Positions 1-12,187 of a stretch of 37,208 nucleotides of DNA are shown in pieces (the first letter of the stretch is position 1; each line of letters starts with the position of its first letter). The DNA lies in contig CBFFRP010000415.1 in the NCBI GenBank assembly GCA_965644295.1, positions 1 to 37,208 of the forward strand, in the 5' to 3' direction. The notes beneath the pieces are model-generated. The model did no database searches. It saw nothing but the letters and a program-made list of their open reading frames with translations, and was not told where the DNA came from. A program made the translations under genes and the position numbers. The DNA comes from Paraphysomonas bandaiensis (lineage: Eukaryota > Chrysophyceae).

Positions 1-1640
1 AGGCTATCAAGGAGGTTCACAACGCCAAGTAGGACACTGGGGTGCGAAAGAGACGTGGAAGCGTCTGTGTAAGCAATTTCCGGGACACGGCGACTGCCCT
101 TTCAAGAGTGGTTGCAGACTTCGTGGACGAATGTATCAACTGTCAGAAGAATGAGCCAGAGCTGAAGCAGCGATTGATTCCTATCACTAGACATTTAAAA
201 CCGCCTCATTCCAGGAGTGCTGGGAATTGACGCCTGTTATGTACACCTGTTTCTAAATCTGGTTACGCATATTGTGGTCATGGTTAATTTGTTTTTACGA
301 AATTGGTGTACCTATATGCGGTGAAAGGAATGACAGCTATCAATTTAGCTACAGCAGTGTGGAAGTGCTGGTGTACATACGGGCTCACGGATATGATTAT
401 ATCAGATATGGGTCTGAATAAATCAGAACTTTTCACGCAGAACTGGTTAAGTTGTCAGGACTTCGTCATGTTTTTTAGTATTGCCAACAGGCATGTCAAT
501 GGATGTGAGCGTATTATTAAGGAAGTGGTTCGTCAGGATCCGTGCTATTTGTTTATTAGCGAAGCGAGGCTTGTTGCATGTTTTGGAGGTCGAACTGTTA
601 CTTGCCGCTATCATGTTCGTTAGTCTGAATACCCACGAGAGTAGTGAGGGCAGGGTATTCTGCGTTCGGAGCTTGAACGTTTGGGTCCCAAAAAGTTCTA
701 TCTATAAGAATCTTTTGGTTGCCCAGGGAAGGACAATGATCCGTCTCATCCAGCTGTTGAAAAAGGCTGAACGGCTACGTGGACTTCTTGTTCGCCAGAT
801 CTCAGCGAGATTACCAGAAGTCTCTGAGATTGAAAGAAAACGAGCTGAAGCAGGTTTGGATCCTGCCAAACAAGGCCGGTATTGGCGGGGCGACCCACTT
901 TGTCCTATGTTCGACGCTGGTGCTTTAAACCACATCCGAAATTGTCCGATCGAGGATGAAGGGTCCGTTCGAAGTGGTGCGGCAATACAAGAATGATGTT
1001 CAAATTCGAACCTTCTTACCGGGGAATTCAGAGAATATCTGTCTCTGATCTTGACCATTTTTCGGAGATAGGAATCGGCTAGCATGGGAAGCGAACCATG
1101 AACAATTTAAGGTGGAGGAGATTCTTTCGTATTCTGGGAGATTCGCAAAGACCAAATGCGTCCGATGGTCTTCAAGGTGAAAGTATATGCGGATATCGGC
1201 GGGATATCTTGGACATTCCATGGACACCGGATATTCAGTGTGAGGCATATTATGATTTCTGTGAGTCTAGGCCTTACTTGTCTGGCACCTCGCACGCGAC
1301 TCGTTTACTGCGAAGCGTTTTAATTTCTTTCAGTGAAGGAGAAGAATATCACGGCAGTGTCGGTTGGAGGTACTGTTCTATGTTGATCTCAGGTTCTACG
1401 GCGACCTGTGGTGACGACGAGTCTTGGTTTGCCGGATTATGCCGCGGCACGCGTGTGTCGTGGAATTCGTACACCCATTGGTCATCGTGGAATGCAAACG
1501 CAAGATTAGCGCCCGTTTAATCTCAACGGTTCCAGCTACTGCCTTCGACAACTATTTGGTCTATTGTTGGGGGTCCCAGTAGGCGATTTTGACCCGGCTC
1601 GGCCATGATTTTGGTTGATGCGTCGCTCGCCTGCAGCTTA
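1..1640 (+). pseudogene. Decayed Ty3/gypsy-like pol 3' part (integrase and chromodomain-like tail)
   Basis: Translation in shifting frames gives an integrase zinc-finger end (around 120-170, with the CINCQKNEPE stretch). Integrase core pieces follow (303-520, including IISDMG and SIANRHVNG), then a tail segment rich in ERKRAEAGLDPAKQGRYW (780-890). At about 1100-1250 a chromodomain-like stretch reads VEEILSYSG followed by ILDIPWTPDIQCEAYYDF in another frame. Frameshifts and stops break the coding region many times, so it cannot make a working integrase. The order integrase then C-terminal chromodomain-like module is typical of Ty3/gypsy chromoviruses; assignment to that group is inferred from motif order only. 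The reverse transcriptase part would lie left of the window. A purine-rich tract at 1675-1689 marks the likely end of the internal region. Confidence 0.6.
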
Positions 1641-1674
1641 TCCAAAAATTGTTCAGGAGTGTACTTCGGCATCC

Positions 1675-1689
1675 GGGGGGGGGAGAAAG
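1675..1689 (+). other. Candidate polypurine tract and LTR start
   Basis: A run of nine G followed by AGAAAG lies just after the integrase remnant and is followed within four bases by TGTAATGG at 1693. A polypurine tract next to a TG dinucleotide is the usual junction between the internal region and 3' LTR. The minus-strand gypsy remnant at 35042-35053 has the same arrangement with TGTAATAACC. The right end of this LTR was not found. Confidence 0.4.
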
Positions 1690-1692
1690 TAG

Positions 1693-2888
1693 TGTAATGG
1701 GCCGTGGAGCGCGGACGCTTGTAGTAGTTTTATATGATAAGATATATATTGGTATAATAGGCGGTTACAGTGGATGGAAAGGAAGTCGAACAAGTTTTAT
1801 AAGTAGTTGATAGATTGAATTATTAGAGTGATCTAAAGGGAACGAAACAAGACTTACTAACCATCATGGACACGACTTCTGCATTACCTCGAGCTTTTCG
1901 AGGGATTGGTAACTAACAGCGTGATTAGGAGGAGGCAGCTACGGCAGCGATTGGGGTTAGGAAGCGGTGATACACACATTTCGTGGGCATACATGATTTG
2001 TCCACCCGTTGGTTGCTTTTATATCCATATAGCAGTCGGTAACTTGATTTGAGTTAGAAACATTGATTGTCCGCATGTGCGATATTCGTAGTCCGTTCAT
2101 CATTATGAGAAGCTTCTGATGGTTTGAACAGCTCTATGTGCTTGGTTCATCGTTCGGACTATACTCGATTATTTTCCCATTATCACACACCATCGATTTT
2201 CTGTGGAATGGGAGGTGTGGGGTGCCATCGGGCACAGATGCATAGGCGTTCTAGGCAATGCCGATGGTAAAACTTCCCTATAGTACTTGATGGCTAGGTC
2301 TGTTGTGGCCAGGTTCGCAGGAATGGCGGATGTTTAACGGGCTGAAATGTGATTGCAGTTGTCATGAAACGTGCTTGCAATTTTTGTGGATTCGAAGATT
2401 GTCATTCTTTGGGTGTTTGTGGCTCCGAAAATCGGCGATTTCTCGCAACCCTATAAAGGAAATTGGGGATGTCGCCCCTTGGACTCAAAAATCGGAGGTT
2501 TTTGGAAAAGACCTATTTATCCGGCGTATTTCAGGGGTTTTGACTATGTAACGATGTAGGATATGCACGTGCGACGCGCGCGCGGCACATGCTTGAGCAT
2601 ATTGTACGGTTCGTGGTTGCATTCAATGTGTCTGTGTATGAGAGGAGTCTTTAGACTAGGCGGGTCTGCCTTTCGTTTTGCTTGTAACTTAGTTTTTTAA
2701 TAATAACTCTCTATGAAATTATACGGTATTGGTTGACTGATCTGTCTATTGGGAGCTTTAGATTGCAGGCTACAGGGAGCTTGTGCTTCTGGCTGTTGGT
2801 TTTCTTAAAGAGTTATTATTATGGCTTTCTTGTTTTGTTGTTTCGACAAACAACCATCTCATTGCTATCTTTTCAGTGATCTTAGGTT
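1693..2888. other. Gene-free stretch, partly LTR-derived
   Basis: I see no protein-coding gene here. The left part is probably the 3' LTR of the preceding element. Around 2395-2510 an unusual stretch repeats 'aaaatcgg' (aaaatcggcg, aaaatcggag). The short open frames at 2303-2559 have no recognisable domain. Confidence 0.4.
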
Positions 2889-3080
2889 AGTGGTTGCACC
2901 TTGGTGCTTGCTTGCGGCGACGCACAACGCACAAGCAGCTTTCGTAGCGTAACATATAGTAGGATACGAGAATTTGTACTAGTTAGTTACAGGTAGAAGT
3001 CCATCTAGCTTGACTAGTTTTCATCTAGCTACTTGTCTAGTGCAGATTCTTGACGCCTATTGCTAATATTAAGGCTTTCA
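2889..3080 (+). repeat. LINE-type 3' tail copy
   Basis: From 2889 the sequence matches the 3' tail of the LINE at 34401-34583: it begins AGTGGTTGCACCTTGGTGC, continues through CGACGCACAA and CACAAGCAGC, and ends with GACGCCTATTGCTAAT and a CTTTCA end. It has a small internal duplication near 'gcttgcttgcgg' and 'gcacaacgcac'. No clear target-site duplication remains. Its left neighbour shows no match to the LINE coding region, so this is a strongly 5'-truncated copy or a broken SINE copy. Confidence 0.7.
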
Positions 3081-3111
3081 TATATACCTGACATCTGCTG
3101 ACTTCAGGATT

Positions 3112-3396
3112 TTGAGTCCTTAAGGTGAATAGCCCGGATGCTTAACCCTAGGCTGCCCAATACCCCGGATGCCGTTGAAGTGGGCTCATTCCCGGTTCCC
3201 GAATGTCTGTTTATTAGTCAAGTCCCAAACGCGTCGACACAAGTGACACTTATTAGTGTACCTTGTACCACACAAGCTATGGATGGGCAGAAAACTATCT
3301 GCTGACTCTATATATGCTGCTCATGTCTGTTTCCCGGAGAAATATATCCGGTACTTATCCCCCTGAAGAGGTTCGAGTCCGACTTTCTTGAAGGTA
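3112..3396 (-). repeat. SINE-like repeat body, copy without tail
   Basis: In minus orientation this carries the body of the dispersed repeat: CCGGATGC units, a GGGCTCATTCCCGG block, the hairpin-like GTGACACTTATTAGTGT, and GGAGAAATATATCCGG. It matches the bodies at 18392-18690 (+), 23920-24226 (-) and 25480-25785 (-). It lacks the LINE-type tail on its own strand and lies next to a tail copy of the opposite orientation. At 3371-3381 it contains GGTTCGAGTCC, which looks like a tRNA B box, but on the strand opposite to the tail, so it may be chance. Confidence 0.65.
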
Positions 3397-3399
3397 CCA

Positions 3400-5950
3400 C
3401 ATAAAAAAGCAATAATAACAACTAGATCTTATTCGTCATGAAATGTGATAACATAATAGTTAGAAACGAAAAACCTATCATGAATAGACAGGCATCACTT
3501 CCGTTTTTGATGCTATTATATTGTGCGGTAAACATCCTATAGAATACTAATGATTGTATAACTAAAATTATAAATTTGACGTGCATGTTGAAATACGTAT
3601 GTTGTTTCTGTAAGATAGAATTGTATTATATATATGTTAAATGTGATGTGAAAAACCATAATACGTAGACAAAATACTGTATTGGTATAAAACTGTAAAA
3701 TGGAAATATCATGGCGATTCAGATACGGAACTTTATCAGTGGTTGCTATCAGTATGGTGAAATGAGTTTTACATGCTCAATAACACAATTGTGTACGCGA
3801 TAATAATCTATCTAGTCTGACGACTTAACTTCTCTTTAACGACTTCAGAAAAAATGGCCAAAGAAAAAAGTGCATTGTACGCAGTGTCAAATGTTTCCAG
3901 GGGTTTATTTTATTCTTATTTTTATATCGTTCATAAAGCCTTATGTTTGAAAGAGAGTACTGAAAATTCATGGTGCTGCTAGGGTAGTTCCAACTGTATT
4001 TGTGCACGCACTGGCCATAAATCTAGATGCAGATCATGTGTGATAGACAACCAAAATTTGTTCTCACAGAAGATAAAGACCATTCCTTTTTCGTGTTTGT
4101 TCATTTAAATAATTAGAGAAGTACTTTCTTTAAATAATCCGCGGATGTTTTAGTTTATGGAGTAGTACAGATGTTTTTGTGCATCTTCTCTTGTCGCTGG
4201 TAGCTTTCTTGATAGACGATTCCAGAGCTATCGATTCCTCTATTCGAGGTACTCTTTCTAATATTGTTATACTATATACTATATAGAGCAAGAAAACAAA
4301 AAAGTGGTATATATTACTCTGAGGCACGTAAATATTACGTATAGTGCAACTCAGCCTCTTACATAGAAGGAATATGAATAATGATATTATTATCTAATTA
4401 TGAACCATGACTACATTAACGGCTAAAATACAAACAAATTCTAACGATCATATCCACCCAACAAAGGTACACATTCACATATCTATTCTACACTACAACA
4501 TATATATACGTACTATACTACAGCACACAGCACTATAAAATGATGGTTTAGTTCTACATTGCTTTGGTGTCATCGCCTATTTTATTAACATTCTGAGAAG
4601 CTTTAGTTTTATCGTCTGTATCGCTTATTGTCGTCATGTCCACAATTCATCATACGCAGTTATTCAACGTAAAGTTTGCTTAAGTTAAGTGAAATGTAAG
4701 TTCATTTCAATGATTGTTTCAGGCGAGAATTATTCTTATTTTTTGCAAAAACGAACGCCAATCATTTGTCAAAAACAAATAATAGGTATCAACGTTAATT
4801 GAATAAACTCACTAAAATATGGCTGAACAAACTCATAATTATGCGGATTTTCGTTTTAAGTGTGCATAAACCATTGAGACACTTTAAGTTGAATGAGAAC
4901 AATATAACATGACACCGAACTGAAATTTATCGACAACAGTGATAGCTGTGCGTGTTCGCTGCTCTGGATTAAAGTTTTCGTGGCAACGGCTATTGGAGAA
5001 TCCTTTCCATAGCCCATACTGTTATTGAAGAGACTTTTATTATGTAAATCATAAATAACTACGGCGTGTTATTGGCGTCAATCTGGTATTCTTTTAGGCT
5101 ATACGTAGTAAACTAATTCATGAAAGTAATTAGCGAAAGTAATGACTTATATATAGAGAATTACCATATACAAGAAACATGGGCAACAGTCTTGCCTCCA
5201 AGTGTCCCTTTTTCAGCACATCTACTATTCTAATCACAATATGTGGGCCCGAGTGGTTTAAGCTTGAAACAAACGTGGAAGTGATCACATGCTGCAAAAC
5301 ACTTCAACTCCACACGTCTCATGAACAGAAAGGGTGATATAATGGGGACACTGAATCACACACAGGTAACTTCCTCCTACAGTATGTATACAGGTGATCT
5401 CGTATTAATGTACACTGCATGAGCTGACGGCTGCTGTCCATCTATTGGCCAAAGATGCATGATAATTCACCCTACAGTCGAATGACATGCTATTAATTGA
5501 GCGGAAATATTCGTTGAGTTGACGAATAGTGTGATATGTAGATCTAGCGGTCTACGACTGGAAAGATTCTCCCTACCACCCAACTCTCCTCCAAAATGGA
5601 TTACTATGCAGGCCAAATCACTCTGCGAAAAACTCAGGCAACAAATCGTTTCACGAAAAATACCTATATTTTCCACAAAAATAGGGTCTTGAAATATTTG
5701 CAGGTGAGAGGGAGGGTACGTAGGATTCCTAAGCACAGAGTGGAGTACAGTTTGTGTGTAGATGTGTGTATGCATATATGTACTGTTTGTATATGCATTT
5801 GAGTACATATACTGCCTAGCTATAGTATACAGAATATGGACACTGTACAGTAGGCAATAAAAGTTATAGTCAGGAGGTCTGGTAACTAAGAAAAGACCAC
5901 CTTTGCTGTAGAACTTATCAATACACAGGTGCACGGCCACTCTGCCCTCC
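3400..5950. other. AT-rich gene-free stretch
   Basis: No gene is recognised. The stretch is AT-rich with scattered short open frames lacking domain signatures. The right end (about 5590-5950) is the upstream region of the tetraspanin gene and has no recognisable core promoter. Confidence 0.5.
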
Positions 5951-5958
5951 ATTAAATC

Positions 5959-6957
5959 ATGGGGAGGTTAAATAATATCATTAAATGGCTGGTTATGAAT
6001 GTAAACTTCTTATTTGGTGTAATGGCTGTGGTAGCCATTGTTCTTTCTGTTGTGGTGCTTGTTTCTGATTGGGGAGATCTTGATCGAGCATTCTTCATCG
6101 GGTGGTGCGTTGTGATCATGTTATTCAGCTTTCTGGTGATAATGATAGCGTTATTGGGATGTATGGGAGTCACTCATCAAACTAAAAGAGATGGTATGTA
6201 CTTATGCATACTTATGATGTGTGTAATACGTCAATAGGCTGTTGGACAGGGCGACGAATTCTGGCCTTGTATCAGTTACTCCTAGCCGCAACCATCATAG
6301 GAGACATCTGGCTAGTGACAAAATTGTTGATAGCAACTCGAGCTATGGAGTCTACTCGAGATGATTTGGACAACGGGGACGACGTGGTGGGGTATGATTC
6401 ATTCGAAAACACTCTCGCAGAAAAATTTAACGAGTTCTTCTTTTCAGCGACTCTGACATGTACAGGTAACCATTACATTGTCTCTCAGATTTTTCTAACC
6501 GTTCCTAGATTCCAAATACACATTCTTTTGGAGCTGGGTGAATGATCATTGTCCGGAGGAGATGAGCCAGGAAAACTGTATGGGTTGTGATGACTACAGT
6601 ATCACATATTGCCCTGCGGACGAGAATTCATGTTATTCAGGTGACGGGGAAGAGAACAACGACACTTGCGCGTATGAGCTTTGTAGGACCGGGGTACTCA
6701 GTTATCTTATATCGTACTTCAGGTTCGATTAATATAAAATCATTATTATAAGGATAATATGTTTTATTACGTACAGACCAATGGCCAACGGAATTCTTTT
6801 TTTCACCGCATTTCAGTTCTTTCTTATGCTGCTGAGCTGTATGCTCATCTGCTTCACGGAACAGGACAACGTCGAGACCATGCTTGTCAAGTCTGGTACA
6901 ATATCTGATAACAAAAGACAGAAAAAGAAGCGGCCCGAGGTGCAGAGAGAAGTATAA
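5959..6957 (+). CDS. Tetraspanin-like four-helix membrane protein, 4 exons
   Basis: Exons 5959-6193, 6238-6465, 6509-6713 and 6777-6957, with introns of 44, 43 and 63 nt, all GT-AG. The spliced length is 849 nt, giving 282 aa from ATG to TAA. TM1 (about residues 14-35) and TM2 (about 46-72) are close together, TM3 is about 85-110, and TM4 starts NGILFFTAFQFFLMLLS near the C terminus. Between TM3 and TM4 lies a large loop of about 100 residues rich in cysteine (TCT, DHC, ENCMGCDD, TYC, NSCYS, DTC, ELC). The tail is short and basic (DNKRQKKKRPE). This is the layout of tetraspanins, which organise plasma-membrane protein microdomains. The classic CCG motif is not present; ENCMGC is the nearest match, so it is a divergent member. 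Start chosen at MGRLNNIIKW, which has the usual short basic cytosolic N terminus before TM1. Confidence 0.75.
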
Positions 6958-7655
6958 TAGCTGCACCAATATGTTGGTAATATCCCTGTTATATCTTATC
7001 GATTGGTGGTACTGCCAGTCGTGTTTTAATGTAATTAAGAAAATTAGAATACTATGCGACTTTCAAGTAAATATTTTTTGTCTTTTTGACGTAGCACTAA
7101 CATGTGTAATAGGAAAGAAATTTCATTGATCATGTAATAGCCAATCATTTTAGTTTCCATTTATCGGCATAATTTCGAGTTTCAGTAAGAGTTTGCAACC
7201 GGAAACACTTAGTAGGTCTTGTTTCACACAGGCAGTCGACATAATTGGCCTGGTATAAGAGAAATGTAATTGATTTTGGACTAGCGTGGCCGTCATCTTG
7301 GGAATGATACTGATACTGAGAAACATGGTGAGCACAGTGGCTATGATTCTAGGAAGTCATGATTTTGTACATTGTCCAAGGTTACAATAAGTACTGGAAT
7401 TTTGTTGGTGTAGTGCACTTTTTATAAACTACATACTGCATTTATGATACTAGTTTATTGATGGTAATATATGCAATATATTGTAATGGTATTGTGGTCA
7501 GTGCCCCCATGATATTGCTTCCCAGCGCTACATAAGACTATTACATTCTACTCTACCAGACACCTTTTCCTAGCAGTTGTTCCGGTGTCTTCGAAGTAGT
7601 ATTTTTTAAATAGTTCATTTTATCAAACTCATGGCCCATTTAACCAGCTAGTTGC
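6958..7655. other. Intergenic, convergent 3' regions
   Basis: This lies between the tetraspanin stop and the stop of the minus-strand methyltransferase. It is AT-rich and I see no gene. Confidence 0.5.
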
Positions 7656-8683
7656 CTATGTCATCGGCTTCTGTATAGCGGCCATATACATAGTGCCATC
7701 AACAAAATTCCAAGTGACATTGTACGAGGAACTTATTTCTCGCACAGCGCGTCGAACCTCTCGGCGGATATTCATTTTGGACAATTTTTCTACATCGTCA
7801 TCCGGAAAAACGTCATGGATAAGCATCCACCCACCTGGAACTAGGATTCTCATACCTTCGTGCATATCATTCAGACTCCCTACAATAGATGTTATCTGAG
7901 AATTCAATGTGAGCATCGGCAGCAGCAGTGCACGCCACCGGCTAACTAAGTACCTTGGTAGCTATGATCTCCATCAACAAACATCACGTGTACAGAGTTG
8001 CTGGGGTGAATGCGCAATGTACGGTTGGATGGGCCTGCTCAATTCGTTTAGAAACACATTACTTTCATCTTATTATTGTCATCACCTGAAATGGGGATTA
8101 CATTATGCTGCATTCCATTACGCTGTACGTGAGAGTAAAATTTCTGAAGCTTTGTTTCACCACCATCCAGGTCCCTCTGATACTCCCACATTGACCTATT
8201 CCCGACCATTGATATTCCTTCGTTGACCTCATCAAATACATCGTGAGCATATAAGAGACCTGCATGAGAGGCACCGTTGTTAACGACCGCAGTATAGGCA
8301 ACATGCACAGAGAGTCCATGGAAACTCCCTGTCTCCACATAAATAAACTGCTGTGAGCTATTTTCTGCGTATGTGTTGATTCTCCACGAGTCAATGGTTG
8401 TTGACACCACATAATAAATGGCCGCACAATCGCCATCAGTCAACATTCCTGCTACACCTGCATACCCAGACATCCCATCGGGAAGAAGAGTACATAAACT
8501 CATCCCCAAGTTATAGGCTTCGATTCTATTGCTCGGTATCATAAATGGCAACCCTTCCAACTCTGTTTCTTCTGAACGTGCAAAATTTGATGTTGCCAGA
8601 GACTGATCTGCAATAGAAATCACGCAATGCATCAGACTCATACAGAGCACAAAGAGCCCCGATGCAAAGAATCCCAAGGCCAT
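7656..8683 (-). CDS. Secreted or membrane-anchored class I methyltransferase (Methyltransf_24 type), 3 exons
   Basis: Exons (minus) 8683-8086, 8037-7954 and 7879-7656, introns 48 and 74 nt. The spliced length is 906 nt, 301 aa. The N terminus MALGFFASGLFVLCMSLMHC is a hydrophobic signal peptide or anchor. The central exon encodes VMFVDGDHSYQG, the hallmark of the Methyltransf_24 branch of SAM-dependent methyltransferases. It joins in frame to NDMHEGMRILVPGGWMLIHD, where VPGGW..HD is the usual post-strand element. SFHGLSVHVAYTAV and GLLYAHDVFDE are in the region that normally holds SAM-binding motif I, but the glycine-rich loop is not obvious. Substrate unknown; family members act on glycans or small molecules in secretory compartments. 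The next in-frame upstream sequence gives no better start. Confidence 0.7.
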
Positions 8684-9150
8684 ATGTAGATAGAAAATGG
8701 ATATAAGGAATCAACCCCCTGATGTTGTCAGTTGTTGGGGGATGCAACAGGTATGATGACGTTAAGCTAGATCTATCAGGATGGTTTACTGCTATATGTA
8801 ACAGAGTTTTCGCTCGGAAAATGCGAATACCAAATCTGAACTACAGTACATAGACTGTCGACTATTCCGGATTTTCGTATTCTGTGCGGTTGGCCGAACA
8901 AAAAGCGGTGAATTTCCCATCTTTGGGGGGAAAATCAGCAGATCTTATTACGGGTACCAGTATTCGATCTTCCACTAATCCCGTCATCCATTGTACTATG
9001 CTCTCTGGATCAAGGGGTCATATGCAAGGGGCCTCCAGGTCGGCATGTTATTGTATTGTCAATGAACGAGAAATCTTAATACCTCGGGGGGGGGGGGGGT
9101 CCAGCTGGCAAGAAATACTCATCGACGAATGGCCTCAACACCGCACAGGA
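8684..9150. other. Intergenic with a 14-G homopolymer
   Basis: This region is upstream of the methyltransferase gene. It contains an uninterrupted run of 14 G at 9086-9099. The open frame across it has no domain signature and depends on the G run, so I do not call it. Confidence 0.5.
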
Positions 9151-9159
9151 TTAAAAATG

Positions 9160-9850
9160 TAAAAAAAATGTAACAATTCAATTAATTGGTTTTAATAGTG
9201 ATAATTTCAATTATTATTATTGGTAATTGTTGCCAATTAATTGCAATTAATTGGCTAGCTAAATTATATATAGCATCTTAAGATGTATAGTACTGGGTGC
9301 AGACGCGGACATTGTACCAAATGCAGATTTCGAGATAACAGTAGTCAAAATTTAGCGTGGTAGGGAAGAACTGAACCGCGCTGGAAAAGCACAGGTGCGA
9401 CGCTTTTTGATAAATGATGTACCTGCACACGAAGGTGAACTCGATGAAGAGAAAGATGAGGAGGAGGAAGATGAGGCCATTCGTTTACTTAAAGACAACC
9501 GAAAGCGAAAAAAAATCAGCCATCAAACTGCTAACATGATATCGTTGCATGAAGCATACGTATGGCACTACCAATGTTTGTGAGAGGATGTGTAGCAGAG
9601 CTAAGATTGTTATGACTGATTTCTGCAAGCGAATGACACCTAGACACCTTGGAATGTTGATGCTTTAGCGTAAAAATCGGCATCATTGGGATGAGATTAT
9701 AGTTCAGAAGGTTTTTCTAAAATCTAGCAATAGAATTGAAGGAAATTAATTGGCAATTAAATGCAAATCATTGCCAATAATTTGATGCTTGATAAATAAG
9801 TGCAATTATTATTGTTGGACATCTGTCACCTATTAATTGTTACGCAAGCC
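9160..9850 (+). mobile_element. Decayed hAT-like element with transposase C-terminal remnant
   Basis: Ends are imperfect inverted repeats: GTAACAATTCAATTAATTGG at about 9170, and the complement of CCTATTAATTGTTACG at about 9827. Both flanks of the interior are dense in AATTAATTGG and ATTGCCAAT motifs, as in hAT subterminal regions. The coding part reads MRRFLINDVPAHEGELDEEK at 9395, then an acidic KDEEEEDEA tract. At about 9582-9715 it reads VERMCSRAKIVMTDF, CKRMTPRHLGMLML, stop, RKNRHHWDEIIVQKVF. That matches the hAT C-terminal dimerisation domain pattern (ER.FS.A, R..L.P..LE.L). Stops and frameshifts make it inactive. No intact 8-bp target duplication was found. Confidence 0.5.
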
Positions 9851-10019
9851 TGCTGGGAAGTATATATATATGAAACAATATTGTTAATATTAAAACAAGT
9901 AAATATGTGAGTTTTTAACGAAACATTTATTAACTTTTATTACTATCAGAGTACATTTCAACAGAAGACAACATATAGGTAGAAATAGCAGTATAAACTT
10001 CTCATTACCAAAAGGCAAC

Positions 10020-10970
10020 TATTCCGTATGAGAGGCCTGTCGTAATTTTAAAAGCTTGTGTGTTAGCTCAATAGCTCGTTTAGCACGAACTGTTCGATCC
10101 TGCATAAGTTGTAGTCGCAACTAATCAGTATCTAGTAGTGAATGTCTTATTATTACCTATATATCTATATCGTCAGAAATTTTGTGTCTGTCTACAAATG
10201 GAACCTGCTGGGAATATAAAGTCGCAACTACTGGAGGTTCATCATGTAACATTTTCGCAGGTAGAAGTGGTTCAGTTAGATTTGGTGCAGGTATTGAAAC
10301 AGATTTCATTCTAAACTCCTTCTGTATAGTCATACACGTCGCCCGTTATTCCTCTAGATATGATTGTATGGTACACCCAATAAAGGGTCACTGGAAGAAT
10401 TAGTGACAGTAGTATCCTGCGTATCCTCAACAACTTGCTCATCCTCAACTTGCTTTTCCAAAATCTGTAAAATACACTAATATTTTGATGAGTCACATTT
10501 TACCTACTTCGTAGCACAAGCTTTACTCTCCTACTTCGATGATCGTGGATTCTACTTGCATTTAGGTTACACGTTTCTCCCACGAGACAAGTTTTTTTCA
10601 GTGCGTACACGGAAGCCGTGCAGCCGACTCTCACGCTTTCACGTGATAGCCAGTACAGTCAAATATAACATCAACATCTGGACTTCCAGCCTTGTCCTGG
10701 TTGGTAACGTTGTGAAGCTCACCCACTTGATCTCATTTTTACGAAACTTCTGTATCAGGCTCCGTGATACGTGACACAGCCTCGTGAAGGGTTGGGCTTT
10801 AGGACGGTTTCAATAGATACTCAGCCACCAAAAATGCACTTCCGCCTACTTCGAATTGGTCCTTTAATACTTGTGTACACCTGATTCGAGCTTTCATGGG
10901 ATTCTTTGTTCTAGAATGAAATCCTCCTAACGGATTATACTCCCGTATGTTTAGGGCAACATACTGATAA
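10020..10970 (-). pseudogene. Degenerate coding region, possibly a transposon accessory protein
   Basis: Read on the minus strand, four segments look coding but are split by stops or possible introns. About 10925-10780 reads YNPLGGFHSRTKNPMKAR and QVLKDQFEVGGSAFLVAEY. About 10460-10370 reads EDEQVVEDTQDTTVTNSSSD. About 10305-10165 reads SVSIPAPNLTEPLLPAK and ends in a stop. About 10132-10028 reads LQLMQDRTVRAKRAIELTH and KLLKLRQASHTE, then a stop. The last is a basic helix like the C-terminal helix of Myb/SANT-type proteins encoded by some DNA transposons. I cannot assign a family; a broken host gene is possible. Confidence 0.3.
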
Positions 10971-10979
10971 AAACATCTG

Positions 10980-12187
10980 AATAAAGATAATATGATTAGT
11001 CCATTATAACTAATACATCAACCTAATGTTTTACATGTGCAAGTAGTAAATGCAACACATCAGTAACATATACGACAATTAATATACTTATACTTCTCTC
11101 AAAGAACTTATAGTCATTATAAGTTGGAGTTGAGTTAGTAGTTAATCAACCAAAAGTCAACAAATCCTTCATCGCTTCTTCAATGATCCATGCTCTCTAC
11201 ACAATGACGGTCGCACTTCCTTCACAAATCTCCCACAACACCTATTCATTGCATTCATTTAAACTTTTCATTGGACTGTTGTGCCGTGAAGTTCTTCTGT
11301 TCAGAAGGACATGGAAATTCTTATATACGAAGCCTAATCCGAAGATGTAGGAGTAATAATGTTGACGAAAAGGCACAACAATTACAATTTGCGGCTACGT
11401 TATCCTGATCGTTGAAGACGGTAAATCTCGACGATATGGTGATGGTTCCGACGGTGACTTTATATTGATTCATACCTATTGTTACCTCTACATCCTTGCG
11501 TCTCAAGTTGATATCAAGCAGACGACTCTAATTCCCAATCAAAAAGGGGGTACATTGCACTTAAAGTTAACATCATGCTTTGGCTCCCTCAATTTGTACG
11601 ACAGTCAAAAATAATAGGGTGTTAAGAATCTCAACTTGAGATGTAATATCTAAAATATACTCCTGTGGGATTTCACTTTCTGATTACATATTTAGCGTCA
11701 ATGTTGTGATAAACAAATTATCTGTGAAGGTTTCTCTTTGTTCATCACCGTAGCACTACCTTAATTGCATTTGTAACTTCAAAACTTCGAAAACATTGTA
11801 GTAGTATGAATATCGCTTGAAGTGACCTACAAGTTTATAAGTAGTCTGTGCGTTAAGTTTGTGCTATGAAGGAGCTTTATCTCAAATCAGTGTACTTTGT
11901 TTGACGAACACGCATATGATTTATTTAATATTTACTGCGTAATTCTGAATTCGTGAGTAAAATAAACACTTTGTGAAAAATACATATATTCTTAGTAAAA
12001 CGAGGATTTATGACGATAAGCCACACTCCGTGTTCCTAAGAAAACCCATCAAAAGTAAAATGACAACGACACATGCGCACTACTATCCGCTTCAACACAA
12101 AGAGTAGCAATACACATATAAAATTGCTCTCATGCGGACAACTATATCATATTATATTATATTCCACCCACAGCTAAGTGCTATAAT
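10980..12187. other. AT-rich gene-free stretch
   Basis: I see no gene or clear repeat here. Short minus-strand frames (for example 11321-11506) have no recognisable features. Confidence 0.45.

Noticed and set aside
3371-3381. tRNA-like B box GGTTCGAGTCC
   Set aside because: It is on the strand opposite to the element's tail, there is no A box at the right distance, no cloverleaf could be drawn, and the motif is lost in other copies.
5467-5952. Minus-strand open frame of 161 codons upstream of the tetraspanin
   Set aside because: No domain, low-complexity Tyr/His/Thr runs from ATAC-rich DNA, and it overlaps the presumed 5' region of the tetraspanin gene.
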